Below, piece after piece: positions 1 to 10,999 of a stretch of DNA of 64,000 nucleotides. This DNA comes from Rotaria sp. Silwood1 (lineage: Eukaryota; Rotifera; Eurotatoria; Philodinida; Philodinidae), in NCBI GenBank assembly GCA_905250075.1, contig CAJNOP010000015.1:1392776-1456775 (forward strand), written 5' to 3'. Below the pieces are notes generated by a model. That model searched no databases. It was not told the origin of the DNA and saw only the letters and a list, made by a program, of their open reading frames with translations. The position numbers and the translations under genes were made by a program. The first letter of the stretch is position 1. Each line of letters starts with the position of its first letter.

Positions 1-330
1 GAGGAAAGATTCATCGTAGTTAATTAGATGCTAGTTTTTAAATACTTGATTGCATTCAAACAAGTCAGTGTTTTATCGAGCGTGGAAGCGGAGCCCCTTC
101 GATGATCGGATTGACCGTCTCGAAGCTTGTAGTTCTTGCTTCATCTACCATATATCTGTAAGTCCAATAACAGGCATTTGCCCTTCGGAAGACGACATCA
201 AGATGAAATACTACAGTGTGACTTTATCTCCTCCATTTATTGCTAACGAAGTAACATCCCCAACTGTCAAACCGCTTTCACGCTTGAAACTATTACTATT
301 CGATCGCTTATGATGAATAATCCAAATGTC
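1..330 (-). pseudogene. Broken coding-like relic, family unknown
   Basis: Read on the minus strand, this window edge has a long coding-like reading frame interrupted by several stops. It includes stretches such as GDVTSLAINGGDKVTL and SSSEGQMPVIGLTDIW, and its base composition is richer in G+C than the DNA that follows. I do not recognise the family. The element or gene probably continues beyond the left edge of the window. It could equally be a decayed host gene or a fragment of a mobile element. Confidence is low. Confidence 0.3.
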
Positions 331-2210
331 TGATTTTCTAATATTTCACCCATAGTAAAATTTTTTTGTCACTAGAAACTCTTCAAAACTTGACCCACAA
401 ATGAACGCATCATTACTATTCTAGTAACTATTATTCATCATGTTTGATTGAATGAGAATAATTGTCAATAAAAAGTAATTTGACAGCTGGAAACGTTCGC
501 TCGTAATCGATAATCTATGAATTGTTTGAAGAGCATTCGCGCTCTATTCTATATCTCTAATAGGAAAACTATTCTTTTTTCTTGAACAATAAATAAATAT
601 ACGATTTTATTGTCTAATTGATTATATTATTTTTCTTTTTAGAGTTGATATCGACGCTCAAGATTAATAAAATATACCGGTGTCATTCATCTACTTAAAG
701 AAAACTTTAATCATGCGATGATTATGTGTTTGGTTCGAATTATTCGTTGTTATAATCTTTTTTTTTTCTTTTTTTTTTTCGTTTGCTTGTGTATGCTTCA
801 TCTAGGCCTGATTTGGTATGTATTTATCTCTTCGTCATCAAATTTATACAAGAAAATATGTTTCGTTCTTGTCATTATTAAAAAAAAAGGAAGTTTTGTT
901 TTTTTTGTAATTCTTACAATCAGAAATAAAAGATGAAGATATTGATATTGATTTTGTATTTGAAATAATGAAAGAATATATCGATATGTCAAAGAATCAC
1001 TTATGAGAATAAATGTTTGCTTATTTAGTATTTGCATATTTCAAAAAAAAAAGACCAAGGTAAGTGGCATTGTTCCATTTTACTAATGAGAAAGCAACTG
1101 TTTTCTTTTTACTTGTTGACCTTCTCAAATATATTGCAATATAACATATGTAAAAGAAGGAGATGCTTCAGGTCATTACATAGTCGATTGAATCTATACT
1201 ATATAGACTTGAATCAAATTTGAAAAGAATTAAAATATGTTTTGTTTTGGTTTCGATGGTGAATAAGTATTCACATTTTTATAAAATCTTTTTCTTTTTT
1301 GCATGGCAAAGTTTTTAATAGGTTTCAAATGACTATATTCACAGATATTATTTTGATTCGATTATGACAACATCAATGTGCAGATGCGAGAAAAAATTAA
1401 ATTCAATTGTTGACTAAATAAATATTAACACATTTTAACAAACATATAAAAGTCATCGAGATAAATAACTTATAACTGCTTATTGTTGAAATAGATTTCA
1501 TTCATATATAAGACGAAATTCTATTGAAATACAACTTATATGATTAATCTTATTATCTAACGTATAACTAAGTGATTCCATTATAGATAGATTGTTCTAT
1601 TGAAACATGAATCTGTGAACATTCGTTTTTTTTTTTTTTTGTGTAAAACGAAATTGAAACGATGGCGCTAGGCGTCAAAAGGATTTTCTTTTCATTAATA
1701 GAGATCGGACCATGGAAAAAGAAAAAGCAAATGGTTGACTAACGACGAGGAACTCTTTCTTTTTCCTTTTAATTTTCTTCAAACAAAAGTTATCATGTTG
1801 ATTATATGTTTTTTTCTTCTTTTTTTCTTAAAAGTAATATTGAATTCATCGTCACATAAGAAAGCAAAAGAAAAAGTCGAGAAAGAAAGGCATCTCTAAT
1901 GTGAAGTATGTATCGTTCGGAAAGATGGTGACAGCAAGAGAAGAAGAAGAAAAAAACTTTGTCGTATTTCAGACGAACGTCGACGACAAGCATATGAAAA
2001 AAAAGTTGATTGTGAGCTCTTGCATTTCTTTCCGATGTTGTTGGACTGAGTGATTAGAAACCTTCTTGAAAAAAAAAATGATTTCCATTTTAAGAACAGA
2101 CGTTTGCCTACCTACACACATACACATACACACACACATATATATATATACACGTACCCTCAAATAACTATATTGAAAAACTAAAACTCAATCATTAGAT
2201 TTTGTTTTAG
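331..2210. other. AT-rich spacer, no gene seen
   Basis: No coding stretch with plausible splice sites was found. The stretch contains homopolymer runs of T and A. The last bases are a T-rich tract ending in AG directly before the start codon of the next gene, so its promoter and 5' leader presumably lie here. No core promoter element is distinctive enough to call. Confidence 0.5.
2113..2153. repeat. CA/TA microsatellite
   Basis: A run of CACACATA-type dinucleotides passes into (TA)n, about 60 bp before the QRICH2-like start codon. It is a simple-sequence repeat. Confidence 0.85.
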
Positions 2211-5200
2211 ATGGCTGATATCCTTTCACTTGAACAATTAGTTCATCTGTCCTTAGGTGATCCTGAGGCAGGTGCTGTGAATTTTAATGTATTAAAAACT
2301 CTTCTTTTACAAATGCTTAAAGCAATGAATTTGTATAATTATAAACCAACAATGTCTGATGATGATCAACGTACACTTAAAGAAGCACTTTCAACATCAA
2401 CAACAATAACATTACCTAAACAACATGTTACATTCGAAGAACAAGAACCATTAACTACTAGTGATAATGAAAATGAAACAAATAGAAAAGCTCAACGACG
2501 AATACGTGATCGAAGTTCTGATCGTCTTAATGCATTAGAAGAAAAAGTATTTCGTTTTGAATCTCAATTAAATGCTTTCAATCAAATACCATCAAATTCT
2601 GAATTAATTGATCGAACTAAACAAATGCCAAAAAAAACCTCGGATCATGATGATGATCAAGTAAAAAGAACAAGTCGTCATGGACCAATACTTGAAGTTT
2701 GGCAATATACACAAATGGAAAAAAGAATTGAATCAGCTGAAAATGGAATAACACGAGTATATTTATAATAGGAAAAAGCAAAAAAAGAAAAATATTTAAC
2801 TTTCTTTTTATGATATTTGATTTTAGCTTGCTTCATTACTTCAAGATCTTCTATCGGAAATGAATGATTTAAAAGAATCAAATGAAATGATGAAACAAAC
2901 AACAGATGAACTTAAAAAACAACAAGATGAACTTAAACATTTAATTGATATGTTAAATCAAGAAAAACTTGATTGGGTATCATTTTTTTCTTTGTATATT
3001 CAATCAGTTTTTCTTTATTAAATCTTTTTTTTCTTGTTATTTTTAAGGCTAAAAAATCCGATATTGAAGATTTAGAAGAAAAAATTCGTAATTTACAAAA
3101 TTTACTCGTAAGAATTTTATTTTCAATTTATTTTAAATATATTGAACATTTTAGTCATCACTACGAGATCGTCTTAATGATTTACCAAAAGAAAATAATA
3201 ATATTATTTCAATGCCTGACTTAACAGGTTTTGTTACATGGGATCGATTAGAAGATGCACTTAAAGGTATTCAAGAATCATTAGAAAAATCATCGCATGA
3301 TGCCGCAGTAGCTTTGGCTTCAGCAAGAGAAACTCGACCACCTATACAAATGATTGAACGACAAAGTCAAACTGTACGTTAACCTTTTATTCAAGAAAAA
3401 AAAAATTCCTTTTTTTCTTTTGTTGTATTATTTTAGTCAGCTAAACGAAAGGTAAGCGCTAAACATTTATTTCTTTTTTTTTTCTATTTCTACTACTAAT
3501 TCATGGTGATTTCTTTTTTGTTTTTGGTTTAATTAAAGAGTGAAAACAAAAAAACTTTTATTTCTATAGGATTCACCATCAACTGTAATTAGCAACATTC
3601 CATCGGATAGTCTTGCTGAAATTTTGGAAAAACTTGGAACATTAAATAATCGACATGAACAATTACGAGCATTAGTTGAAGCACTCGAAGTATAAAATAA
3701 GAAATATATGTATACAAAAAATTTTTTTTTTTTCTTTTTTATTTAGCAAAAAAAACTTAATCGTGAAGAATTTGAAGCATTTAAAAATCAACTAAATAAT
3801 TTATTCGATCGTTTAGCAGCGCTCGAACGAAATATTGATGATCTTCAATCACAACGAACAAATGTAAGTGATGAAAACACATCTAACTAACATTCAAGTA
3901 GCAGTTTCATGCTGTTCTTTGTTGAAAATTTTCAATCAGGTTTCTTTTTCTCTTTATACAAAAAATTCTCTTTTATATTCTAATGTCTTCATTGAGCTAA
4001 AAGAATAAAACATTGAAATATAGTGTAATTCATATCGTGAAATTGCAGCATAATACGAATTTTATTTAACAACGAATCATGCTGGTCTTCACGACAAGAT
4101 TATACACCTTTATGAGTTTGTGACTGTGTGTGTCGATGTATACAGGAAATAAAAATGAATGTAATCTATCTGAGATAAAAAAAAAAAGAGAAAAGATCAA
4201 GAGGAAAATATTACTTTATCAAGAGAGAGAGAGAGAAAGATAGGACACAAAGCACGGAGAAAATAGCTTTATCATTATAGTCATCATGTTGATCAGTTGA
4301 ACCAATAGTAAATACGACGGTATAGCCATGATAAGAGAGGTGTACCAGATGCTCTTACATTTTTTTAGTTTATGTCAAATATTAAAATTGTTCACGAAAG
4401 ACTCGTTTTTCTTGCTTCAACATGTACACAATATCTTAACATGACTAATTATTATTTGCCAACGAATTGGAAAATATTAGGTGCTCATTTACGTTATATA
4501 TTCTATCAAATACGTACATTTAATGAATCAAATACACGTCAATTACTTTTGAGGTGTGTGTGCGTGTGTATGCTATAATAAAATTTCTCTTTTTAATTTA
4601 AATGAAAAGACAATAAGATGAATAAAATAGAGAGTTTCAGTCAATCAAAGATTTATTTGAATTAATCATCGAAATTCTATTTACAACTAAACGAACTAAT
4701 GATAAATACACCATAGATTCTGTAAAATAATTAATTTCAATATTATTTTTTTTTCTATTGATTTTGTTTATTATAGGATTCTTCTGCTCCAGTGCCTATA
4801 CGTGAAATAATTAAAGAAGTTCCTTCACAAGTATTTTTTCTCTAATAGAATATTCTGTTTTTTTTTGGCATTCAAAGAAATTTCTTTTAGACACGAACGG
4901 ATTATTCAGGTGATATGTCCGATTTTCGAACAGCTTTACAACGTTTACGTGAAGAATTAGATCGACTTAAACAACTTGTACAAGATTTAATAAATAAAGG
5001 AAATTTATCTGCTCAAGAGATTGATGTAAATTATATCTTTTATAGAATAATTAATTAAAATTAATGAAAATATCATTGTATTAGGCTTTGAAAAAATTGA
5101 TTGAACAATTAGAACAAACGAAAGCTGACAAGACTTATGTTAATAATGAATTGGATAAAGTAAATATAATTTAAAAAAAATATATAGCAAATAATAATTT

Positions 5201-6553
5201 GTCTATTGTATTTTATCAGAAAGCAGACAAACGAGATCTTGAAAGTCGAGTCTTAAAAAGAGATTTTAATACTTCTTGTGGTGAATTATCACAAAATATA
5301 AATGATTGTTTGCAAAAATTTATTGTTCATGTATGATAATAAGTCCTATTTATGTATGAAATAAAAATTAATTCCTTACGTCTTTTCTTTTCTAGGATGA
5401 TACTCAAAAACATGATTTACAAAAAATGAATCATGACATCGATGGAAAATTGGATCGTGCAGAACTCGATGCTTTACGCGATTATATGGAAAAACAATTG
5501 AAGAAACTTAAAAAATTAGCAGTAAGTATTACTCTTATCGTTTTATTTATGCACGAGTCAAATGAGAAAGATAAATATATATATATATTCATTTTATTTA
5601 TTCACATATTTGTTTTATATTTTATGATTATAAAGAAAGAGCAACAGCAAACTCAACAACAGCATGTACATGTTATGTCAGAAGATGAAGCTGCCGGCCT
5701 AAGAAAACAACTTATTCGTTTTCATTGCATTAGTTGCGATCGTCCAATTGATGTCCAGCCGCATGCGTTCGTGTCATTTTTTTTTGTTCTATTATTATTT
5801 ATTATATTGAAATTTTGTCTGTTTTCTTTTTTAGACAACAACCAAGTCTTCCCGCAAATCAAGCTATGCGTCCTATTCAATCACCTCGACCATATACAAC
5901 ATATGAACTCGATCAAATACGTCAATTTCAAAAGAGGTTAAATTAGAAACTCAAGAATCTTCAATTAATTTTTTTTTGTATAAAATTTTAGTCAACAATT
6001 AAATAATGAATTGAGTGGTGGTAGTATAGCTGACGTTTATGCAACTGTACGACAATGTGGTGGTTCACATACAATGACATTACCATTTAAACGACAAACA
6101 AAAGCACAGTTAATACTTTATTTTCTATTTAATTAATAAAAAAAATATTCTGCTGTTATGCTTTTCTTTTTTTTTTCAAGGTTAGCTGTACCCGAAGAAG
6201 CATTATTTGCAAGGTAAATAGTTAAAAAAAAATTAAATTTTAATTGTTAGTTTTTTCTATAAATTCTTTTATTTGAATATAGAAATGAAATTGATATCAA
6301 AGGTCATGATGGTGTAATTTATAAAGGTAGAATAGATGCTGATAAATTACCAACTGTTGATATACATAAAAAAAATTCGGTTGTTTTACGTGCATCATTT
6401 CCACCATCAAAATCTCGTACAGATTCTCACGCAACACCAGCTCATTATCAACATCAACAGGAATTATCTGGTAATGATCATGAACGAAATGATGTATCAC
6501 CACTCATACCTAATCTTGAACCAATTTTACCTCGAGAAGAATCATTTACTTAA
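2211..6553 (+). CDS. QRICH2/C16orf96-like protein (DUF4795), 17 exons
   Basis: Exons: 2211-2756, 2827-2976, 3048-3107, 3155-3373, 3437-3451, 3570-3689, 3747-3863, 4777-4830, 4891-5025, 5085-5159, 5220-5330, 5396-5521, 5636-5766, 5835-5936, 5992-6108, 6181-6213, 6283-6553. They join without a frame break into 793 residues. Seen: the N-terminus (LVHLSLGDPEAGAVNFNVL) matches the opening domain of QRICH2/C16orf96. The middle is rich in Glu, Lys and Leu and coiled-coil-like. The DUF4795 signature follows, with HCISCDRP (Cys607, Cys610) and later RQCGGSHT (Cys676). Known of the family: QRICH2 is needed for mammalian sperm flagella; DUF4795 proteins occur in ciliated organisms. Inferred role: an axonemal or flagellar structural protein. 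The vertebrate Gln-rich repeat region is absent, so the protein is about half the length of human QRICH2. Exon 5 has only 15 bases. The start is the first ATG, right after a T-rich tract ending in AG. The C-terminus may be alternatively spliced (see 6835-7169). Confidence 0.88.
4369..4553 (+). other. Orphan coding-like exon inside the longest intron of the QRICH2-like gene
   Basis: The 913-bp intron 3864-4776 holds a 185-base open stretch. A T-rich acceptor (TTTTTTAG) precedes it and a GTGTGTG donor follows. It reads MSNIKIVHERLVFLAST and continues with a hydrophobic/aromatic sequence to RQLLLR. Codon use matches the real exons. Its length is not a multiple of three, so including it would shift the frame of the next exon. 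It may be a poison exon, part of a nested gene, or a leftover exon. I do not recognise the sequence family. Confidence 0.4.
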
Positions 6554-6834
6554 AGAAAAAAGAATTTCTTTTATTTTGACAACGTTCAAGAATTTTCATA
6601 ATACCTCTTTTTTTTTTCATTTATTTGCTCATTTCATCATTATATTGATTGTTTTCATTCTTTTTTACTAATATGCAATCTATTTTTCTTTTGTTTTGGT
6701 CACTTATCATACATTTTTGCAGTTTAATTATTTTTTACTATGACCATCTCAATGAATATCTATATGATTCTTATTTTTTAAATAGAAAACATTTTCTTGA
6801 AATTTTAATACTCGTTTTTTTTTTCTTTGTATAG

Positions 6835-7169
6835 AATTAAAACGTGTATTGAGTGTTGAACAAGAAATATTAAATGATTCGTATTTATTTTCATTAACAC
6901 AAAAGAAAAGAAATTTTAAAATTGAAACAATTTTTAATTGGAATGATTTAAATATAGAAGATATATTAGAAATAAATAAAGTTGATATACATGATATATA
7001 TGAAAAATGGAAGAAAAATTTGTATGAAAAAAAATCATGTCATCATCAAGATGAAATTAAACAGAATGAAGGAGAAACACGTTTAGAAAAAGAACTAAGT
7101 GTTATGGAATTCAATCACATAGAAAGTAATTCAAGAGATAAGAAATATTTTATGGTGGGATTTCTATGA
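6835..7169 (+). CDS. Possible alternative terminal exon of the QRICH2-like gene
   Basis: A good acceptor (TTTCTTTGTATAG) is followed by 111 open codons ending in TGA. The peptide starts LKRVLSVEQEILNDSY and is Lys-, Glu- and Asn-rich with IEDILEINKVDIHDIYEKWK. No start codon or upstream exon of its own is visible. Within the last QRICH2-like exon a GTAATG donor follows base 6470; splicing from there to 6835 keeps the frame and gives ...QELS-ELKRVL... The normal stop at 6551-6553 would then lie in the intron. It may be an alternative tail or the true main one. No domain is recognised. Confidence 0.5.
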
Positions 7170-7176
7170 AACACAA

Positions 7177-7880
7177 TCAAAAAACAATGTTGACATATAT
7201 AGAGTAGGAATTTACATCCTCTTCCTCCCACAAGTCGTGACAAACATGGTAGAAAAAATTCATTCCAGACTTCTTAGCCATAGCATACCCTGTACGTGAC
7301 TGACGTGTTTGATATAGAATCATAGACCGTATATCAATAACGTCTTGTTCTAATATATGAATCACGGCTGTTGATATGTCCTGCTGCCTATCACGCCAGG
7401 TTTGATGGAAAGTGTCGAAAAGAGTTATGTAGAAGATCAAAATAGTGAAAGAAAGAACGTCAACTAGGGAAAAGAGGAAAATACCGAAAATTAAATTTGC
7501 CTGATTCTGAAATAATGGAAAGACATCTTATTTAACAATGTAGAGAAAAAATTAGCACTATCAAAATTACAAACAGATGTTTATCTTACTGTTTTTTTTT
7601 GGAACACGACCTAAAAGGAGTGTTAAAGTATAGGGGTAGAACTTTGGACCTACCTTCTCTTGCGGACGTGAAAGACGTCGCTGGTAACATCCGTCATTCG
7701 TTACAGATTGTAACAGACGCCTAAGCAGCACTTCTACCACGATTCACAAGCACCGATAGATGCTGTTGATAAGTAAAAGGATCGTGAAGAAATGTGCCCC
7801 AAAATATATATAATAAAACAGGCTCTCTGTGTTTAGCAAGAGCAGCTAAATTGTCTTTTGTATTTTAATTCCGCAAGGAT
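7177..7880 (-). pseudogene. Relic of unidentified membrane-protein-like gene family, copy A
   Basis: Two coding-like exons are seen. One lies about 7654-7860 and reads LAALAKHREPVLLYIFWG, then HDPFTYQQHLSVLVNRG. The other, 7177-7506, has a TTTCAG acceptor and starts NQANLIFGIFLFSLVDVLSF, a clear hydrophobic segment, followed by a soluble part with DIRSMILYQTRQSRTGY. A GTAGGT donor closes the upper exon. The upper exon is not a single intact frame, so the copy looks broken. Two shorter related copies lie at 8370-8540 and 59940-60095. The family is unknown to me: it could be a decayed host gene family or the coding part of a repeat. Confidence 0.5.
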
Positions 7881-10073
7881 TATGCTAACAGCTTTTTGTC
7901 TTCTGATTATGAAAGTTAGTCCAAGCAGTAACTTTTTCGAAGTTATTTTTCAACATAATATGCAGTGTTTCAATTGACAGTTGAAAAGTTGTTTTTTATT
8001 GTTGCTTGATTCGATTTCGATGTCCCTTCATTGTATGATTGTTCATCTATTGTTTTTGCTATTATGATTAGATTTTTTGATTATGTGAAACAGTACTGAT
8101 ATAATCAAAAACATTGCATTAATTCAAGCTTTTCTTATATGAAAAATATTTATAATGATTTTCTCTTTGTTTTAATTTGCTATTAGCGCAAGAACTTGTT
8201 GCTATCTTATCTTTATGGAAATAAATTAAGTGAACACCCGAAACTAGCGTTAAAGAATTATAGATATTCGAAAACTCAGAAATATCAATCAGTCTGGTTT
8301 AGACTGTAGGAATTACGAGCCAAGTCAGAATAGATCAGAACAAAACTGGTCGATAGGCAACTTTGACATAAACTACTTCTTTATTGCATTTTTGGCGGAT
8401 TAAGTAAAAGGAAGATGAAGAAATGTATCCCAGAATAGATAGAATAAAACAATCTCCCTATGATAACCAAAAGTGCCTACATGGTACTTCATTCTATAGT
8501 CCCACAGGTATTGCCCTGATAAGTTTTATGACATGGAACTAATTATAATAAAGACGATGACGAATCGTTTAACTTCAAGTTTCAGATCATCATAATAGAT
8601 AATTCAACATACCCACTTGTACATAAATTTGTTTTGTAAAATATTTCTCTTGCAATTCTTTATGAAAGCGCCCATCTTCATTTGCTTAAATATTTAAAAA
8701 AAATCTTCAATTAATTGAAACGAATTATTAATTTAATTGTCAAAATTTTCTCCTTATTTTTGTTTACTAGACTATCTAATTCTTAACATAAGGGAAATTT
8801 TCCGACAGAAGAAAAGAAAACATCTTCGTATGATAGTCATTGAGTGACTTCGATATGTTCTTTGAATATTTTCAAGAGTCTTATCATTTGATTCATCCAA
8901 GTAAACGCAACGTATTTATTTCTCTTCAATACTAAACTATCTCGAGATCAATTCAAACATCTGTGCAATAAAAAAAAAGAAAAAGAAACAAGAAAGTCGA
9001 TATGTTAAAAAAATAAAAACAGTAACTTTTATATTTGAAATAAAAAAAGAAGTCAAATGTCATTAAGGAAGTATATTAATATCATTCATCCGTTTGGTTA
9101 GTACTTCCGCTATTTGATGCCATATATTGCATCTGATGCAATCAATACATAGATCAATATCTTCTCACATTATGAACGCGTGTGAGTAGCACTTAGAAGT
9201 GATCGGTTAAACCATAAGATGAAGATGATGATGATGATGATATACAGAAGTGAGCAACAGTTGTCGTTTGACACATTGTATCGGTCGAATGCATCGTTGA
9301 ACAAGATTGGAAAGTAGGTGTGAGAAATCTTTTTTCCGATCAATAGAAAAGAAGACAAGCTGTCGTTATTACAAGTGTTCAGATACTTGACCTAACGTCT
9401 TTTTTTTTGTGTGATCTATTCCGAGATGCATCATCTCACATGTGACAGTCAATAAAAAAACAAAAAAAAAAGAAAGTAACATCAGCGGCAATAATTTTCA
9501 ATCGAGTCATATGCATATATATATATATATAAAAGAAAATGATCTAGTCATTTGTCTTATTTTAGTATACTCACGCAAACAACAGTAAGTAACCGCAATT
9601 GATTTTGCCTATAGGCTATTGAGCGGTGTTTATTTTATTTTTCTTAAATTCAAGTGAATTAACGAACATTTTAACACTATTTTGATAACGACAAAATAAC
9701 AAAAAGTTGATGGGAGGTGTTCGAAAGTCTCAATTTCCTTTTTACCGCCTATACCTTTTCTCGAAAGGCGTGTCTTCTCATTTTCTTTTTTGTCTGCCAG
9801 TCAATACAATTAGTTTCGCATGTATACACCTCTCAATGATGAGATTCAGATTCGCATACGAATCAATCATTCGCCATTCGAATGCTGTGTTAATGATACG
9901 TTGGACAGGAGAAAGAGAAAAACAGCAGCAACAACAGCAGCATTGCTAATGAGAGAACGGGAAGAAAAAAAAAAAGGAGAAAAAAAAATCTATCGTTCGA
10001 GCGGCGGAAACATGGGTCATTCGTTAAATGTTCATTACTTGAAATGAATTAATATTTTCATCTATCTTAGGAA
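7881..10073. other. AT-rich spacer with simple repeats
   Basis: Apart from relic copy B, no gene is seen. Simple repeats include a GAT run near 9220-9242 and a (TA)n run near 9514-9532. The last bases (TCTATCTTAG) form a splice-acceptor-like site just before the INCENP start codon. Confidence 0.5.
8370..8540 (-). pseudogene. Relic of the same family, copy B
   Basis: On the minus strand this matches copy A over the HREIVLFYLFWDTFLHLPFT segment (copy A: HREPVLLYIFWGTFLHDPFT), with flanking nucleotide similarity. The membrane exon of copy A was not found next to it. It is a broken fragment. Confidence 0.5.
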
Positions 10074-10999
10074 ATGAAACTTCGTTCACATGAAATACTT
10101 TCAACAAATAAAAAACCATTTGGACCATCATCATCATCATCACATCCATCACGTTTTAAACAATTGTTTCAACGTAAAAATTTATTTAAAAAAAAATTTC
10201 AACAACAATCAACACATCAACATGGTCTTGTTCATTCAATACCAGATTATGTTCGTAAAAGTATATTTCGTTTTTTACTTGAAGTTAAATCTTCATCATC
10301 TTCATCACCACCATCATCATCAGCAGCAGCATCTCCTCCATCGTCTTCTCCTTTACGACCTATTCGACAACCACCATTAATGGGTATTCAAGCATTAAAA
10401 AAAAAACATCTTCAACTACCCAAGCGTTCCTTACGTATAAAGTAAAAACAAAAATATTTTATTTTTTATGTTTTTTTTTTTCATATTACCTTTCGGCTAA
10501 ATTTTGTTTTTTAGACAACAACAAACTGTTATTGATAATAATATTAAAACTTTCGAAGATTATCAACAACAGCAACAACAACAGAATAACTATGATATGA
10601 CTATATTACATATGAATATAGATGATGCTAATGATGATGATGATGATGATGATACGTCAATATTTGCAACAAAAACAAGTACCAATCAAAAGAAACCAAT
10701 ACCACAATGGGCAAGAAGTATTTATATATATATATATAATAAAATGAATATGATTTCTTTTTATTGTGAAAATAAATTTTTTTTGTTCTTTTTTTTTCTC
10801 TATAGAAAATGAATTACAAATAGCTATATGTAATCAATTATATTTTCATCGAAATCCAAGTGAAATATTTGGTAATACAATAGATTGTTCACCAGCACAT
10901 TTACGTACAATACTTCATTCAATGTTACCTAATGTTGAATTATTAGATGATAGTCTACATCAATCACCATGCAATAGTAACAAATCTATATTGATTTAA
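10074..10999 (+). CDS. INCENP: Short INCENP-like protein with C-terminal IN-box
   Basis: Exons 10074-10441, 10515-10717 and 10806-10999 join in frame to 254 residues. The C-terminal part reads KKPIPQWARKNELQIAICNQ, then Tyr, Asn-Pro and IFG. This is the IN-box pattern (KPIPxWA, L..AI..Q.Y, P...FG) by which INCENP binds and activates Aurora B in the chromosomal passenger complex. Residues 1-122 are basic and Ser-rich; 123-180 hold poly-Gln and poly-Asp runs. Odd points: INCENPs are usually several times longer, and I see no CEN box (the N-terminal survivin/borealin-binding helix) and no long helical linker. The usual Thr-Ser-Ser activation motif after the IN-box is also missing; only scattered serines follow. 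An upstream exon could exist, because an acceptor-like CTTAG lies 3 bases before the ATG, but none is recognisable. Alternatively this is a reduced Aurora activator. Confidence 0.75.

Noticed and set aside
10090-10380. His-rich open frame in another frame of INCENP exon 1
   Set aside because: It is produced by CAT/CAA-rich sequence when the Ser/Gln-rich INCENP exon is read out of frame; it has no support of its own.
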